Shown piece by piece: positions 63,937 to 64,000 of a stretch of 64,000 nt of DNA. Within the stretch, counting starts at the first letter, position 1, and every line of letters starts with the position of its first letter. Under the pieces are notes generated by a model. The model made no database searches. It was not told where the DNA came from and saw only the letters and a list, made by a program, of their open reading frames with translations. Both the position numbers and the translations under genes were made by a program. Source of the stretch: Augochlora pura (lineage: Eukaryota; Arthropoda; Insecta; Hymenoptera; Halictidae); the NCBI RefSeq assembly GCF_028453695.1, contig NC_135774.1, positions 5,208,001-5,272,000 of the forward strand, read 5' to 3'.

Positions 63937-64000
63937 GCCTAATCGTATTTCAGTTTGCTGGATCCATCTGGCTCGATGGTTCGAATCGGACTGAATAGTT

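Noticed and set aside
63955..64000. GGTTCGAATCG near the window end as a tRNA T-arm
   Set aside because: No matching acceptor stem, D-arm or anticodon arm could be found in the preceding bases.

Overview
The window is animal nuclear DNA, most probably from a hymenopteran insect and perhaps a bee. The DNA is AT-rich with many CpGs. Genes have short introns with GT..AG borders, and the gene set is typical of insects: a single TRPML channel, a reprolysin-type metalloprotease of the kind annotated as 'venom metalloproteinase-like' in Hymenoptera, and one KCTD8/12/16-type protein. Species assignment is inference. I found no prokaryotic or viral coding unit, no CRISPR array and no convincing tRNA or rRNA. 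All exon models below were built by eye from reading frames, splice signals and phase agreement.

Layout. About 1.2-3.8 kb (+): a small six-finger C2H2 protein with an N-terminal PLDLS motif. 5.8-17.6 kb (-): a secreted zinc metalloprotease in at least 14 coding segments plus one duplicated exon. It has a signal peptide, prodomain with furin-type site, reprolysin catalytic domain, cysteine-rich region and a Ser/Thr/Tyr/Lys-rich tail. 17.6-40 kb: more than 20 kb with no gene I can support, holding a TTAA-flanked MITE and a foldback element. 40.2-44.4 kb: nested repeats, namely inverted arms of a dispersed family, an LTR-like block and two minisatellites. 44.7-46.7 kb (+): protein phosphatase methylesterase 1. 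47.1-50.5 kb (-): a BTB-BACK-Kelch protein of the KLHL4/5 type, with a retroviral-type LTR and primer-binding site in one intron. 51.9-54.2 kb (-): TRPML/mucolipin. 56.2-57.0 kb (+): an intronless KCTD8/12/16-type protein. 57-64 kb: mostly non-coding, with a few weak exon candidates.

Relations. PPME1 and the Kelch gene are convergent, with about 0.5 kb between stop codons. The Kelch gene and TRPML run in tandem. TRPML and the KCTD gene are divergent across about 2 kb. I see no evidence that these housekeeping, lysosomal and synaptic genes form one pathway; this looks like ordinary gene adjacency.

The most notable observation is in the metalloprotease. Two similar short exons (9706-9761 and 11587-11639) share splice phases and encode alternative versions of the disulfide-loop segment just before the zinc-binding helix. 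Using both or neither breaks the reading frame, so the gene appears built to make two protease isoforms.
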